A DNA stretch of 64,000 nt from an uncultured Thermofilaceae archaeon (lineage in GTDB: Archaea > Thermoproteota > Thermoprotei > Thermofilales > Thermofilaceae): positions 142,027 to 206,026 of the forward strand of contig CALHPJ010000001.1 in assembly GCA_938036345.1 (NCBI GenBank). Direction: 5' to 3'. Of this stretch, positions 8,479 to 18,869 are shown in pieces. Made by a program: the position numbers and the translations under genes. How positions within the stretch are numbered: position 1 is the first letter of the stretch; every line of letters begins with the position of its first letter. A model generated the notes under the pieces. That model did not search any database. It saw nothing but the letters and a program-made list of their open reading frames with translations, and was not told the DNA's origin.

Positions 8479-9560
8479 TGTTCGCGCTTAGCATAGGCAC
8501 TTTGTACTCGATTTACTTAATATTGGCCACCTCCATGGAGCTTGAATACGGCGAGCTGGGCTTACCAAATTTCGCGAAGGCCGCCTTCTTCGCTGTCGGC
8601 GCCTTCGCTGTCGGCGCCTTAGCGGTTAGGCTGGGCGCCCTGCTAGCGGGGATAGCTTGGGAAGGCGAGTTTAAGTTGAGAAGCTACTACTACGCTACGC
8701 TAGTGTCTTCCAGCATAGCCAGGAATCCGCTCATAGGCTTGGTAATATTCATTGTACCTACGGTCGTAGCTTTGGTCACTGCTGTGGCACTGGGTGTTCT
8801 AGCCTCCTACCCAGCGCTACGTTTGCCGGGGGATTACCTGGCGATAAGCCTTATCGCTTTTAGCGAGCTCGTAAGGATCGTAACACGCAACTACGAACCA
8901 CTCGTCGGTGGGACTTTCGGGGCAGGCGTACCCGACTTCCTAGCTTGGTTAGGTAGCCCTTGGCGCGAGCTCGCTAAACTTTGCATGTCATCCTCTGTCG
9001 CGGTATGCGTTTGGGCAGGCTACTATAGACTCTCAACTTCGCCGTTCGGCCGGACGCTTAGGGCTATAAGGGATGATGAAGTAGCCGCTAAGGCCTTCGG
9101 CAAGGATGTCACTAGGCTGAGGGCTTGGACCATGGCGATAGGATCCGGAATGGCAGCGCTAGCTGGCGTTCTTTACGCCTTCTACATGGGTTCGGTAAGC
9201 CCGGATGATTTCACGGTCTCTAAGACGTTCCTAGTAGTGCTTATGGTGGTGCTCGGCGGACGTGGAAACCCCCTAGGACCCCCAGTAGGTGCTGCGGTAT
9301 ACCTACTTGTCGACAGAGCAATTACGCTTACAAAGCACTTAATACCCATGCCCTTCGATGTAAACTACGCATCCTACATCGTGCTCGGAATGACATTAGT
9401 AATCATTATAATGAAAAGACCGGGGGGGATAGTCCCCGAAAAACCGCCGATTACGGTTAAGATCGCGCCGCCGCTGGACAGCCTGCGTGAAGCTGCGCCA
9501 CCAGCCAAATCCCGCAACGTAGGTAACCAGCTAGCTTATTCGCATAAACCGTCTGAGTAG
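8478..9560 (+). CDS. livM: Branched-chain amino-acid-type ABC permease, LivM type
   Basis: About 360 residues with roughly nine membrane spans. SPFGRTLRAIRDDEVAAKAFGKD (given here as the LivM coupling helix, near 194-216) and VVLGGRGNPLGPPVGAAV near 262 identify the family. I choose ATG 8478, which overlaps the livH stop as TGATG and has GGAGGT a few bases upstream; in-frame GTG codons at 8457 and 8466 are alternatives. A perfect 15-base tandem duplication near 8590-8620 doubles an FAVGA unit in an early span. The 3' end overlaps the convergent isomerase gene by 30 bases. Hydrophilic Pro-rich tail after the last span. Confidence 0.9.
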   Translation: MFALSIGTLYSIYLILATSMELEYGELGLPNFAKAAFFAVGAFAVGALAVRLGALLAGIAWEGEFKLRSYYYATLVSSSIARNPLIGLVIFIVPTVVALVTAVALGVLASYPALRLPGDYLAISLIAFSELVRIVTRNYEPLVGGTFGAGVPDFLAWLGSPWRELAKLCMSSSVAVCVWAGYYRLSTSPFGRTLRAIRDDEVAAKAFGKDVTRLRAWTMAIGSGMAALAGVLYAFYMGSVSPDDFTVSKTFLVVLMVVLGGRGNPLGPPVGAAVYLLVDRAITLTKHLIPMPFDVNYASYIVLGMTLVIIIMKRPGGIVPEKPPITVKIAPPLDSLREAAPPAKSRNVGNQLAYSHKPSE

Positions 9561-10358
9561 CTCTCGGCTTTTCCTTACCCCTTCGCGGTAGTCCTCCTTA
9601 CCCTCGTACTCTAGCGACACCCAACCTCTGAAATTATGTTTTTCAAGGATTCTGAATACGCGGTCGTAGTCGAGCTCAAGGGTGTACCACTCACCTCCGC
9701 CGAAGTATGTTTTAGCGTGAACCATTACGGTAAAGGGAGCTATCATTTCAAGCTCCGTGTAGGTGTCGTGGACAAAGTTTCCTGTGTCCATTATAACGCC
9801 GAACCACCTCGAATTGATCCTTTTAACTATCTCCAGCATCGTTTCAGCTCTTGTTGTTAACCCCCAATGGTTTTCAAGCCCGAGGATTATCCCCAGATCT
9901 TCAGCCCTGTCGAGGCAGCGGTAAATTGAGTCTACGACCCATTCGATAGCATCCTCCTCCGTATAACCTTCGAGCGGGGGTTCGATCCCTTTCCTTGCCA
10001 TCAGCTCATCAAACCTTTTAACCGTGCCCCATCGACCCGAGTTAATCCTCACTATGGTGGCACCCAATTCATGCGCTACATCCAACCAGTTTAACACGTA
10101 CTCCACTTGAGCTTCACGCTCCACAGGATCTGGCTTAAGGAAGTTGTTATGGAGGGCTAAAGCGTAGATATCTAAACTGTAGTTAAACGCTAAGCGCTTC
10201 ACCTCCTTTAAGTAGCTCCTCGCCTTCGACTCAATGTGATTTACTAGTATCTCCACTCCGCTAAAGCCATCCTCGAAGGCCCACCTTATGTAGTCCTTCA
10301 GCGAAAATTTGCGTCCCTTAAAATGCCAGTAGGAATAGGTTGAAATTCCTAGCCTCAT
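9531..10358 (-). CDS. Sugar phosphate isomerase/epimerase-like TIM-barrel protein
   Basis: The 275-residue protein is a second member of the xylose-isomerase-like TIM barrel family. It shows MRLGISTYSYWHF at the start, ATIVRINSG (near 112), LGLENHWG (Glu ligand, near 160), GVIMDTGNF (Asp, near 187), VMVHAKTYF (His, near 212) and WVSLEYEGKEDYREGV (Glu, near 247). The metal-binding set is complete, so an active enzyme is expected. It is closer to the 58280 and 59068 proteins than to the 1561 protein, judged by the GNF and SxEYEG motifs. The substrate is unknown; sugars or inositols are likely. Confidence 0.83.
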   Translation of the reverse strand: MRLGISTYSYWHFKGRKFSLKDYIRWAFEDGFSGVEILVNHIESKARSYLKEVKRLAFNYSLDIYALALHNNFLKPDPVEREAQVEYVLNWLDVAHELGATIVRINSGRWGTVKRFDELMARKGIEPPLEGYTEEDAIEWVVDSIYRCLDRAEDLGIILGLENHWGLTTRAETMLEIVKRINSRWFGVIMDTGNFVHDTYTELEMIAPFTVMVHAKTYFGGGEWYTLELDYDRVFRILEKHNFRGWVSLEYEGKEDYREGVRKSRELLRRFMRIS

Positions 10359-10390
10359 GAGCTTTAACTCTTAGGCGATATTAAAAAGCC

Positions 10391-10636
10391 TTATAGCTCC
10401 GCTGAGGTGCCTCGGCTCGATTTTATCAAATATTCCTTGATAAAGTTTTCTAATTTTTTTATAAAATCTAAATCGCAAGGTAAATTAATAAATTTATCAA
10501 CAAATTCTTCACAACCATCTGGAAGCCTTATACTAAGTACAATATGCGGATATCCAAGCATTTCATCTACGATTTCCTCTTCCTTTTCACATTTTTCTTT
10601 ATATTTCTTAAATCTTTTTTCAACAAAGCTTTCCAT
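10391..10636 (-). CDS. Small AT-rich orphan gene
   Basis: An 81-residue, highly charged protein with a Lys/Glu-rich N-terminal helix (KKYKEKCEKEEEIVDEM) and no recognised motif. The DNA here is strikingly AT-rich, with Lys AAA and Ile ATA/ATT codons unlike its neighbours, which suggests recent transfer. It starts with ATG 10636 and stops 32 bases before the preceding isomerase gene's start. I cannot assign a function; it could be a regulator or toxin/antitoxin-type small protein, but nothing seen supports one choice. The reading frame itself is plausible because codon use is consistent throughout. Confidence 0.5.
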   Translation of the reverse strand: MESFVEKRFKKYKEKCEKEEEIVDEMLGYPHIVLSIRLPDGCEEFVDKFINLPCDLDFIKKLENFIKEYLIKSSRGTSAEL

Positions 10637-10743
10637 AATAATCCCGAGTCAAGTCCACGTCTAGGGTGATTTCTCCAAAGGAGTTATAAACCCGTCGCAG
10701 AATAAACAATCGCAGGCAGGAAGCTCTCGCAGGGGTTATACGC

Positions 10744-12000
10744 TCATAAGCTGAACCGCAAAAGTATGTAGAGCGCTGCGAAACCCAACCAAACAAAGGT
10801 GAGCGGGAGTCCAATCTTTGCGACTTCCCACGGGTCAATATGCATTCCCTCCCTTTTAAGAGCGCCGAGGGTCATGACGATAACGAAGCTACTCGTGGGT
10901 AAAGCTACGCCCGGCAGGTTTGCACCCAGCACGAGCGCCGACCACACCGCCCGTTTATCGTGCAGCTCTAGCCCGCTAATCACCGGGATGAACGTCAGCG
11001 CAACGACTAAGTTAGGCAGCACAATGCCTACTGCGGCGCTCACAAACAACGTGACCATCGAGTACCCAATCCACTCTCCCATAGACATACTAAACATCAA
11101 TTGGCTCAATCCCTGAAGCGCCTCGGCCCTGCTGAGGACTTCGACCACGACACCAAAAGAGGCTGTAAAAAACACGGTATCCCAGTCCAGCTCCCGGAAA
11201 ACCTCGGTTGTATCGTAACCGCAGACGGTTAGCGCGAGAACGGCTGAAGCCAGCGCTGCAGCGCTGGCTGGAAACCCTAAAAAGCTCGAAAGGATAAGAG
11301 TGGCCAGCATGAAAACTAACGTTAAAGCCCCCTTAACTACCTCTCCTCTATTCGCCTCTTCCCGTATATCCGTAAGGGCGACGGCCTCCGGAGGCACCTT
11401 ATCCTTGAATATAAGGAACAGATAGGCTAACGTAACTCCATACAGCATGAACTCGCAAGGGAGTACGTACGTTGCGAATTCAACAAAATCTATCCCTGCG
11501 CGAAGCCCTATGGCCATGTTGGGTATAGAGCCTATCAGCGTCCCCGTGCCTCCCAAGTTGACCATAACGGCTGCCGAAAGGGCTATAGGCCTAGGATCGA
11601 GTCCAAGGATTTTGGAGACACTTATAAGAACCGCAGCCGAGAGCAGCAACGCAGCTTCATCGCTTACGAGCAGGGACGTTATAGCTGCAAAAAGTGGAAT
11701 TATTATCAATAAACGCCTAGGCTTACGCTGAGTTCTCTTAACTAACTTTAATGCTAGCAGCCTGAAAAACCCGCTTCTATCGACGACCTCGGATACTATC
11801 ATGACACCGATGAGCAGCGCTATTAAATCTAGATCGACGAAAGTCAAAGCTTCCTCAAACGTAAAAAGCTTGTCGTTAATACCGAAGAGGACTGCAAGGG
11901 TGGCTCCGATGATCGCTGACAACGATAGAGGGAACAGCCCGCTAAGCGACAGCGCTATTGTTAGGATGTAACTGAGCAGGTAGGGTCTCGGGTCAAGCAT
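10744..12000 (-). CDS. Ion-transporter superfamily permease (ArsB/NhaD/SLC13-like)
   Basis: The 418-residue membrane protein has about eleven hydrophobic spans. The segment LIALLIGVMIVSEVVDRSGFF near residue 58 and the re-entrant-like NLGGTGTLIGSIPNMAIG near residue 148, mirrored by GANLPGVALPTSSFVIV near residue 362, are hallmarks of the IT superfamily (ArsB, NhaD, CitM, SLC13). These secondary transporters move anions or exchange sodium and protons across the membrane. It follows a small membrane protein by 4 bases on the same strand, so the two are probably co-transcribed. Which ion is carried cannot be told. Confidence 0.85.
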   Translation of the reverse strand: MLDPRPYLLSYILTIALSLSGLFPLSLSAIIGATLAVLFGINDKLFTFEEALTFVDLDLIALLIGVMIVSEVVDRSGFFRLLALKLVKRTQRKPRRLLIIIPLFAAITSLLVSDEAALLLSAAVLISVSKILGLDPRPIALSAAVMVNLGGTGTLIGSIPNMAIGLRAGIDFVEFATYVLPCEFMLYGVTLAYLFLIFKDKVPPEAVALTDIREEANRGEVVKGALTLVFMLATLILSSFLGFPASAAALASAVLALTVCGYDTTEVFRELDWDTVFFTASFGVVVEVLSRAEALQGLSQLMFSMSMGEWIGYSMVTLFVSAAVGIVLPNLVVALTFIPVISGLELHDKRAVWSALVLGANLPGVALPTSSFVIVMTLGALKREGMHIDPWEVAKIGLPLTFVWLGFAALYILLRFSL

Positions 12001-12004
12001 CTCA

Positions 12005-12559
12005 CTAGGCTGGGAAAACTTTGCTGATAAGTATTTCCACGTAGCTCTTCACGTAGCGGTAAACGGTCCTAAAAATATCGTAAAGGAGAACTACTAGAAT
12101 TATGAGAGTCGTTAAGCCCACCGTCACTTTAATAGCTGTTGCCGCTGACCCGGCAAGCGCTGTTAGTGGGTTAGTAGCTGTTGCTAGCAAGACTATGAGC
12201 AAAATGAGTGCAATATCTCTGGCCACCCTTTTCGCTGGCTTAACATCCCCGTGGATTCGCTTAGAAAGCACTTCGAAAAGAGGGTCTACAGCTCTAAACA
12301 CCTCGTACACAGCTGTGATAGCGAACACTAGGCAGCTGATGAAGAGGGATGCCCAAAGTAGCCACTCCATGTCCGAAAGAGGTGGAGGCAGGCCGGGAAT
12401 CTTTATCCCTGTAAATAATCCGGGCAGGATTAGGCTTAGAACATAGAACGCCGTTGCCGCAGAGAGGTAAACGGTAGCGCTGACCAGCCTGGACGAGAGC
12501 TCCCGTTTAAGTTCTGCGGTTTTCCAGCTTTTTTTATCATCTAGCCCAGCTTCGCTCAT
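12005..12559 (-). CDS. Small four-span membrane protein, function unknown
   Basis: The 184-residue protein has a charged N-terminus (about 25 residues) and four hydrophobic segments near residues 30-50, 67-87, 113-133 and 140-162, followed by a short amphipathic tail. No catalytic motif was found. It lies 4 bases upstream of the IT-superfamily permease gene on the same strand, so it may be its partner or regulator, but that is inference from position. The ATG at 12559 is the only good start. I do not recognise the family. Confidence 0.68.
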   Translation of the reverse strand: MSEAGLDDKKSWKTAELKRELSSRLVSATVYLSAATAFYVLSLILPGLFTGIKIPGLPPPLSDMEWLLWASLFISCLVFAITAVYEVFRAVDPLFEVLSKRIHGDVKPAKRVARDIALILLIVLLATATNPLTALAGSAATAIKVTVGLTTLIILVVLLYDIFRTVYRYVKSYVEILISKVFPA

Positions 12560-12622
12560 CTCCGAAGTAGCTCAGCCCTAATTTAAAAAGGATAACGTAT
12601 TCGGGTTTAAACCTAGCCGGCC

Positions 12623-15600
12623 TTAACTCGACTCGAAATGTTTGCCCTTTAGCTGCTCTAATGCAAGATTCAGCATGTAGATGTGCCTGGCCCTTTCTCC
12701 AAGGTATCTCTCTGCCTTCTTAGACAGGTACTGCGTGAATAGGAGCCATTTAGAGTAGGGCAGGTTACGTATTTTCTTAAGGCTTTCCTCGTATTCTCTC
12801 CTAACGTCGTCGAGCGTTATCGATGTTTTAAAGCCGATGTAGGAGGAAAGGGCATCGGCGCCTAAGCTGACGTTGAAGACCTGTTCTACAGCGTCAGCCA
12901 CGTCTAGAAGCCTACCCTCTCCCTCCAGGCCTGCCAGCATGGCCTTTAGCCCACCGAGCCCCGCGTCGCTTAACTCTTTAAAGACTCGATCCGAACCGTA
13001 TACGAGGATTTTATAGCCTTTGTTGACATAGTCGGCTATCGCCTGAACGGCTTCAGCTGAGCGCGGATCGATTAAGTAGAACTCCCTGAGCAGCTTAAAA
13101 CTGCGTTCGGACTCCCCGTCGTAGAGTGCCAGATAGAGGAGGGCTACGTCGCCGCTTTCGGTAAGGGGTAAAGCTAGGGTATCCAGGGAGAGCAGTTTAA
13201 GGGCCCTGGAGGGGCGTGGGACATGAATTTCCAGGTTTCTAACGTTAACTCGAACTTTCTCCGAGGCCAGGATGGTGTCGAGTACGGCTAATGCGTAAAC
13301 CTTTACCAGGTCCCAACGAAAACCTATTTCAACTAGTTTCGTGTACGATAATTCGTCTACCGACTCGATCAGCAGCTCGTCGAGCTCGCTCGGCTCGTAC
13401 TGCTCCACTGCTTTTTTCACTTGTAACCAGTCAAGCTTCTCTATGAGGCCCGCAGCGTCGTCTTCGAAAAGCACGAGGATCTTCCTACCCCCCACCGCCG
13501 AGAGATCGTATCCAATTCTGCTCAAGCCTATTGAAAAGACTCTACGTAAGACTATTTTTACGAGTGCTAAGCCGAGCCTTGCCATCTCTAAGTCAACCGA
13601 GGGGTCCAGCTCATAGAGTCGACCGTAGCTGTAATCCTCGTACCTCCCCATGGTTGTTGAAGGGACATCGATAACCCGCCTAGGCCTGTACACGTAAGTT
13701 TTCCCATCAACGACCTTAGACCTGACCCTTTCCCCCTCGCCTATCCAGATCACCCTGTACGGTACCTCTAAGTACAACCCAAAGCCCTCCGTAGGGGGGT
13801 GCAGAGTGCAGATAACCTCCGAGCGTAAAAAGCCTCTCAGGTAGTCCCTCCAGAAATCTCCCTCCTCGCCCCAACTGTTTTTAACTCTCTTGTATTCCTC
13901 ATACGCCATGGCGAGGAATTCGTGCTTATATATTGTATGCAAGGTCGGCCGTTCCTCCTCGACGAGGGTAATCCATCTCCCCTTCGTTACTTTCAGGTTA
14001 GTTACTAGGAAATCCGACGTGTAATCAAAGCAGCCGGGCTGCAGTTTCTCAACTACGTCTACGTGAGACGCCTCCTGTAGGTATTCGTAGCCGTTTTCTG
14101 TAACTTTTACGCGCTTAACACCGTACGGTGGTCCAAACTCGTAGAAGTTTAACCGCTGCCACGTTCGCCTCCCCCTGATCGTGAGTTCGCCGCCCTTGGC
14201 GAGACCCAGATGATTCAGCAGCTGCAACTCCTCCTCGCTTACTCTTAATCCTAAGGTTCGGCTGGCAATCATCTTGAATAGGCCGGTGAAGAGTATTGAG
14301 TACTTGTTATCCCTATTGACCACTGTTTTCTCGAGCGGTAGGTTTAACCACTCTCTCAGTGCGTTGAACCCTCTTTCGAGGAGTTCGCGGTCCCACCTAG
14401 TATAAGGTATAATCACAGTTTCGGAAAATGGTATCTCTTTCCTCCTCCCTTTCCTCCCCTCCCGTTGCCAAAATTCCCTTACGTCGTCCGGTAAGCCCAT
14501 GTGGACAACGCGTACAACTGTCCCAATGTCTATACCCTGTACTAAGGTGCGAGGAGTGAAAATAATCTTCGTAGCTCCTTTGCGTGCCCCTTCTTCAACT
14601 TTTATCCTCTCCTCCTTCGATATGAGGTGGTGATGGGTTGCAACCGCGGTCCCGGCTTGACCCACTGCCAGTCTGAGCTTTCGGGCCATCTCCTCGGCAA
14701 CCCCTATGCTTCTCGTGAACACCAAGGTAACCCCGTCGTCGTTTAAGTAGCCAGCGAGTATCTCCAGGGGGTTCATTTGAGGGATTGGGGCATCTATACC
14801 GAGCGACCTAAGGGCCATCACCACTTTGAACGAGTTTCTTCGAAACTCCTCGGGATCTTGGAGCGCTTTCTTCACGTCCTGACCCACCTGAAGCTGATCT
14901 ACGCTACCTACTCTCTCGAGTATCTGTAGCCTCAAGTGATCCAAGTTTTTACCGAGCACCACGTACAGCCTGTTCGGAACCCTGAAAGGTGTCCCCCGGA
15001 CTACCGCGTACTTGCGGCCAGTAACTTCTTCGAGTATTTCCCCCAACTCCTCCGGGTTGCTCAATGTGGCCGTCAGCACGGCTACTTGCGGTTTCCACCC
15101 CAACTCCGATAGCACCCTCAGCATTCCAATTATTAGAGCTAGCTCCCTCGGGTTGTAGAAGTCCAGCTCATCGAGCACCAGCAAATTGAACCTGTGGATT
15201 TCCGGTGCGATGAAGCCTTTGGAAGGAGACGAGGCATACCTCTTTAAATCCTGGAGAAGGAAAGCCGGGTTGCTTGCCACGACGAGGACCCTGCCGATCT
15301 TTTCTCTCAGCGCCCTCCTACCCGCGACTCCTAGCGCTTGGAGACTGGGAGAATCTATTTGGACCATTTCGGCGCCTAGGAGCGAGCAGTATAGGTTTAA
15401 CCTTTGAACCTGGTCGTTAGCTAAAGCCAAGGTAGGGTATATCGCTAGGGTTTTTGCATTCCTTCTTGAGGCGTGGAGGAACCAGGCCTCGGTTTTGCCA
15501 CTGCCGGTTCCGGCGACCATTATTACATTGAAGCCCTGATCCAAGTAGCTCAGAGCCTCCAGCTGATGTGCGTACAATCGCTCGCTACCTAGCTTGATTT

Positions 15601-15724
15601 TAGACAAAGCTGGCAGAAGATCCGCAAAGGTTAAATTAACTCTCTCCGGCTCCACCCCCTCCTCCTCGTAGCTGTAGTAACTGTAGCCTAGAGTATCGAG
15701 GAGTGACTTTGTATCTAAAGCCAC
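12623..15724 (-). CDS. Large SF2 DEAD/DEAH-box helicase
   Basis: The 1033-residue protein has an N-terminal SF2 helicase core: motif Q-like YAHQLEAL at 51, Walker A AGTGSGKT at 71-78, Walker B variant DELD at 185-188, motif III TATLSNP near 218, and the second RecA lobe with FTRSIGVAEEMARKL and QGIDIG...QREGRKGR near residues 395-430. DELD instead of DEAH/DExH is seen in Hrq1/YprA- and Lhr-like helicases, which this resembles in layout. About 580 further residues show no domain I recognise. A DNA-repair or genome-defence role is possible but not shown. It stands alone on the minus strand. Confidence 0.85.
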   Translation of the reverse strand: MALDTKSLLDTLGYSYYSYEEEGVEPERVNLTFADLLPALSKIKLGSERLYAHQLEALSYLDQGFNVIMVAGTGSGKTEAWFLHASRRNAKTLAIYPTLALANDQVQRLNLYCSLLGAEMVQIDSPSLQALGVAGRRALREKIGRVLVVASNPAFLLQDLKRYASSPSKGFIAPEIHRFNLLVLDELDFYNPRELALIIGMLRVLSELGWKPQVAVLTATLSNPEELGEILEEVTGRKYAVVRGTPFRVPNRLYVVLGKNLDHLRLQILERVGSVDQLQVGQDVKKALQDPEEFRRNSFKVVMALRSLGIDAPIPQMNPLEILAGYLNDDGVTLVFTRSIGVAEEMARKLRLAVGQAGTAVATHHHLISKEERIKVEEGARKGATKIIFTPRTLVQGIDIGTVVRVVHMGLPDDVREFWQREGRKGRRKEIPFSETVIIPYTRWDRELLERGFNALREWLNLPLEKTVVNRDNKYSILFTGLFKMIASRTLGLRVSEEELQLLNHLGLAKGGELTIRGRRTWQRLNFYEFGPPYGVKRVKVTENGYEYLQEASHVDVVEKLQPGCFDYTSDFLVTNLKVTKGRWITLVEEERPTLHTIYKHEFLAMAYEEYKRVKNSWGEEGDFWRDYLRGFLRSEVICTLHPPTEGFGLYLEVPYRVIWIGEGERVRSKVVDGKTYVYRPRRVIDVPSTTMGRYEDYSYGRLYELDPSVDLEMARLGLALVKIVLRRVFSIGLSRIGYDLSAVGGRKILVLFEDDAAGLIEKLDWLQVKKAVEQYEPSELDELLIESVDELSYTKLVEIGFRWDLVKVYALAVLDTILASEKVRVNVRNLEIHVPRPSRALKLLSLDTLALPLTESGDVALLYLALYDGESERSFKLLREFYLIDPRSAEAVQAIADYVNKGYKILVYGSDRVFKELSDAGLGGLKAMLAGLEGEGRLLDVADAVEQVFNVSLGADALSSYIGFKTSITLDDVRREYEESLKKIRNLPYSKWLLFTQYLSKKAERYLGERARHIYMLNLALEQLKGKHFESS

Positions 15725-15836
15725 ATGTACCGCATCCGTGCTTGTATTAAGGACTTTGGGTTAGAGTAGTTTTTGAGAACATCGCCGCATCCCTCGGCTC
15801 AGGGGTCTTCACGTAAGCAAAAAATGGAGCAAGGCC

Positions 15837-18074
15837 TTAGGCCACTGAGCCTGCCTTCCTGATCTTCAAGGCGACGTCGTTGTACAGCTCGCTTATGCGG
15901 ACTATTAGCTCGCCGCCCGATGCTGAAAGCCTTTCAATGTTCGCTAGCGTACCGCTGCAGGTGTCCCAGTGCTCCACTACGTAATTACCGTCCTCGAATC
16001 CCCGTAGAGCGATAGTAACGTTTCTCAGCGGTTCAATCTTCTCATTGTTTACTATTTTCCACCAGTTATGCTCCGGGTTTTTAATCCAGACTAAGGCGAA
16101 AGTCCCATTGGTTAACCCGTAGACGCGGGCGGTAGCTCGCCTATACGCGGCTTTCTCGAACCTGATGAAATCGATGCTGAACCAGTCGGCTCCCAGGTTA
16201 TCTAGAAAGATTTCATGCGTTCCGGGCGGAACTTCAATTTCCAAGTCGATCCCGTACTCGTTTGCGGATGCGTCGTTTCTTCCATCCTTATCCGGCAATT
16301 CTAGTTTTTTTGCGAGCACCCCATTAACGTAAACTGCAGCGACAGCTCCTCCGGTAGGTACGGAGTTGATTCTGATAACCACTCGCCCCCCTTCGGGGAA
16401 AGTAACTTTAAACCGAGGGTTGTTCTTAAGCTCCGGGTGCCATCTGCCGTGGACAAACGAGCTTAGTTGAGTTAAATCGCCTTCAACTCTTCCATTTAAG
16501 TGCACAACAAAGTAGTTGGACTGGGGCCTCGCCCAGCCGAGGGAGGGGTACAGCAAAACATCGCACAGTTCTCCCCCCTCCCCCGCGAGAGGCTCCGCCT
16601 CCAGGTACCTAAGCCCTCTTGGATCGACGCCCTTGATGAACTCAGATACGGCTTTAAAGTGATAGTACAGATTGTAGGGGTGGATATAGTTGTCCCACCA
16701 CCACGACATCCCCGTGCTCGGTGAGCCTGCCATAAGGGTGGCCCATAGGCCGTCGTGAAGCCCAGCGCCCTCCCTATCTTTGTAGTAGTAGGGTTCTCCC
16801 TCCCACCTCCAGTCCACGCCGAATTCTGCCAATATTACCGGTTTGCCGTATTCCTCTTTAACTCTGCGCACCAGCTCGTAGGAATTATCCGCTATGTTGA
16901 TGAAACCCGCGGGACCGTACTTATGTATCGTAATCAAGTCTATTTCCTCGAGCCGCCAGATAAGGGGGTCGAGGTTCGGGTCAGCGAAGCTCGTCGTTAC
17001 CATGCGCTTGTAGGGGTCTATGCTCTTCAAGTACCTTGCCATCTCCCTATGCCATTGCGCTACCCTCTCCCTCACGTGCATGTAGTTATCGGTAAGATCC
17101 ACCTCGTTCCAGAGCTCCCAGGCGAGGATGTTTGGCGAATATCCCCATCTAGCCACTATGTACCTTAGTCTCCTCTTGAACAGCTCGATGGCTTTCTCGT
17201 TTGTCCAGAACTCCTCCGGCTTAGAGAGAGGCCCCCCTCGCCTTGCATTGTAGGGGTTATTGTCCCACTGCGGATTCGCAATGGTAGAGAATTGCCCGTG
17301 GTTTATTAAACATAGCACGATGTACATGTTGTAGCGCTCCGCTAGCTTAACGACATAGTCCAACCTCCAAGCTTCGGCCAAGTCGTAGCGACCCAGCTCC
17401 CTCCACTCAATGCCGAAACGCCAGGGCGCCATCCAAATCCTGACGAGGTTTACTCCAGACTTAGCCAAAGCTGAGAACCACTCATCGTAATCGTAAGTCC
17501 CCCTACTTCCGCTCCAACATACGTTTAAACCCACGAAGAATATTGAAGAGCCGTTGTCGAACTCTAGGGTTAGGGGGTTCACGGGGCTGGTTCTCACAAA
17601 ACCCGGTAATTGCGACGGGATTACCTCGAAGTGGTAGGTTTCGCTTCTCGCCACGCTTCCCCATTTATCTCGAACCTGGGCATAGAAGGAGTAATGCCCA
17701 GGCGCTGTAGGGGTGAACCGTACTTTCCAGCAAGGTCTGCCCACGGGGTCAAGCCTTTCACCGTAGCCGGATAGGGATCTACGGTACTCTTGGTAGTAGA
17801 AGGCCGGGACTTCGATAACCCTTTTGTCAGGTAAATTGAAGAAAACTGAAACATTTACCTCGCTTGGATCGAATGGATTTCCATAATCAGCCGTGACGTT
17901 GAGGTCCAGCTCTAGTGGAGAGAAAACTTCCACTTTTTCTTTGCTGATACCAGCAATTTCAACGAGTGGTTTCATCTTAGCTACTCCCGGGGTTCTCGGT
18001 AGGTAGACGTATATGAAGCCCACTATAATGGTGGCGAGCACCGCAAGGGTTGCAAGGAGGGGCTTTGCCCTCAT
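15837..18074 (-). CDS. Membrane-anchored DUF5060 / GH5-like glycoside hydrolase
   Basis: The 745-residue protein has an N-terminal signal anchor (residues 4-25), a DUF5060-type beta-sandwich (about 35-152, ending in GHYSFYAQVRDKWG), a clan GH-A TIM barrel (about 175-500), and beta-rich C-terminal modules that include a carbohydrate-binding-like region near 560-650. The catalytic acid/base is likely Glu324 in WELWNE and the nucleophile Glu417 in ILAEFG; both are present. It would act outside the cell on a beta-linked polysaccharide such as mannan or glucan. The exact substrate is not readable. The start is ATG 18074. No operon partner is adjacent. Confidence 0.87.
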   Translation of the reverse strand: MRAKPLLATLAVLATIIVGFIYVYLPRTPGVAKMKPLVEIAGISKEKVEVFSPLELDLNVTADYGNPFDPSEVNVSVFFNLPDKRVIEVPAFYYQEYRRSLSGYGERLDPVGRPCWKVRFTPTAPGHYSFYAQVRDKWGSVARSETYHFEVIPSQLPGFVRTSPVNPLTLEFDNGSSIFFVGLNVCWSGSRGTYDYDEWFSALAKSGVNLVRIWMAPWRFGIEWRELGRYDLAEAWRLDYVVKLAERYNMYIVLCLINHGQFSTIANPQWDNNPYNARRGGPLSKPEEFWTNEKAIELFKRRLRYIVARWGYSPNILAWELWNEVDLTDNYMHVRERVAQWHREMARYLKSIDPYKRMVTTSFADPNLDPLIWRLEEIDLITIHKYGPAGFINIADNSYELVRRVKEEYGKPVILAEFGVDWRWEGEPYYYKDREGAGLHDGLWATLMAGSPSTGMSWWWDNYIHPYNLYYHFKAVSEFIKGVDPRGLRYLEAEPLAGEGGELCDVLLYPSLGWARPQSNYFVVHLNGRVEGDLTQLSSFVHGRWHPELKNNPRFKVTFPEGGRVVIRINSVPTGGAVAAVYVNGVLAKKLELPDKDGRNDASANEYGIDLEIEVPPGTHEIFLDNLGADWFSIDFIRFEKAAYRRATARVYGLTNGTFALVWIKNPEHNWWKIVNNEKIEPLRNVTIALRGFEDGNYVVEHWDTCSGTLANIERLSASGGELIVRISELYNDVALKIRKAGSVA

Positions 18075-18207
18075 ACCAGTACCACTTAAAAAGTAGTTAC
18101 TGAAATATGTTTACGCCAAGGTAACGCTTAAAACTCTCTGCTACCTAGAGGTTTGACCCTATGAAGATAGGTGCGGTGTTCTGCCGCGCCACCGGCTGAG
18201 GGTCGTG

Positions 18208-18869
<662 letters not shown>

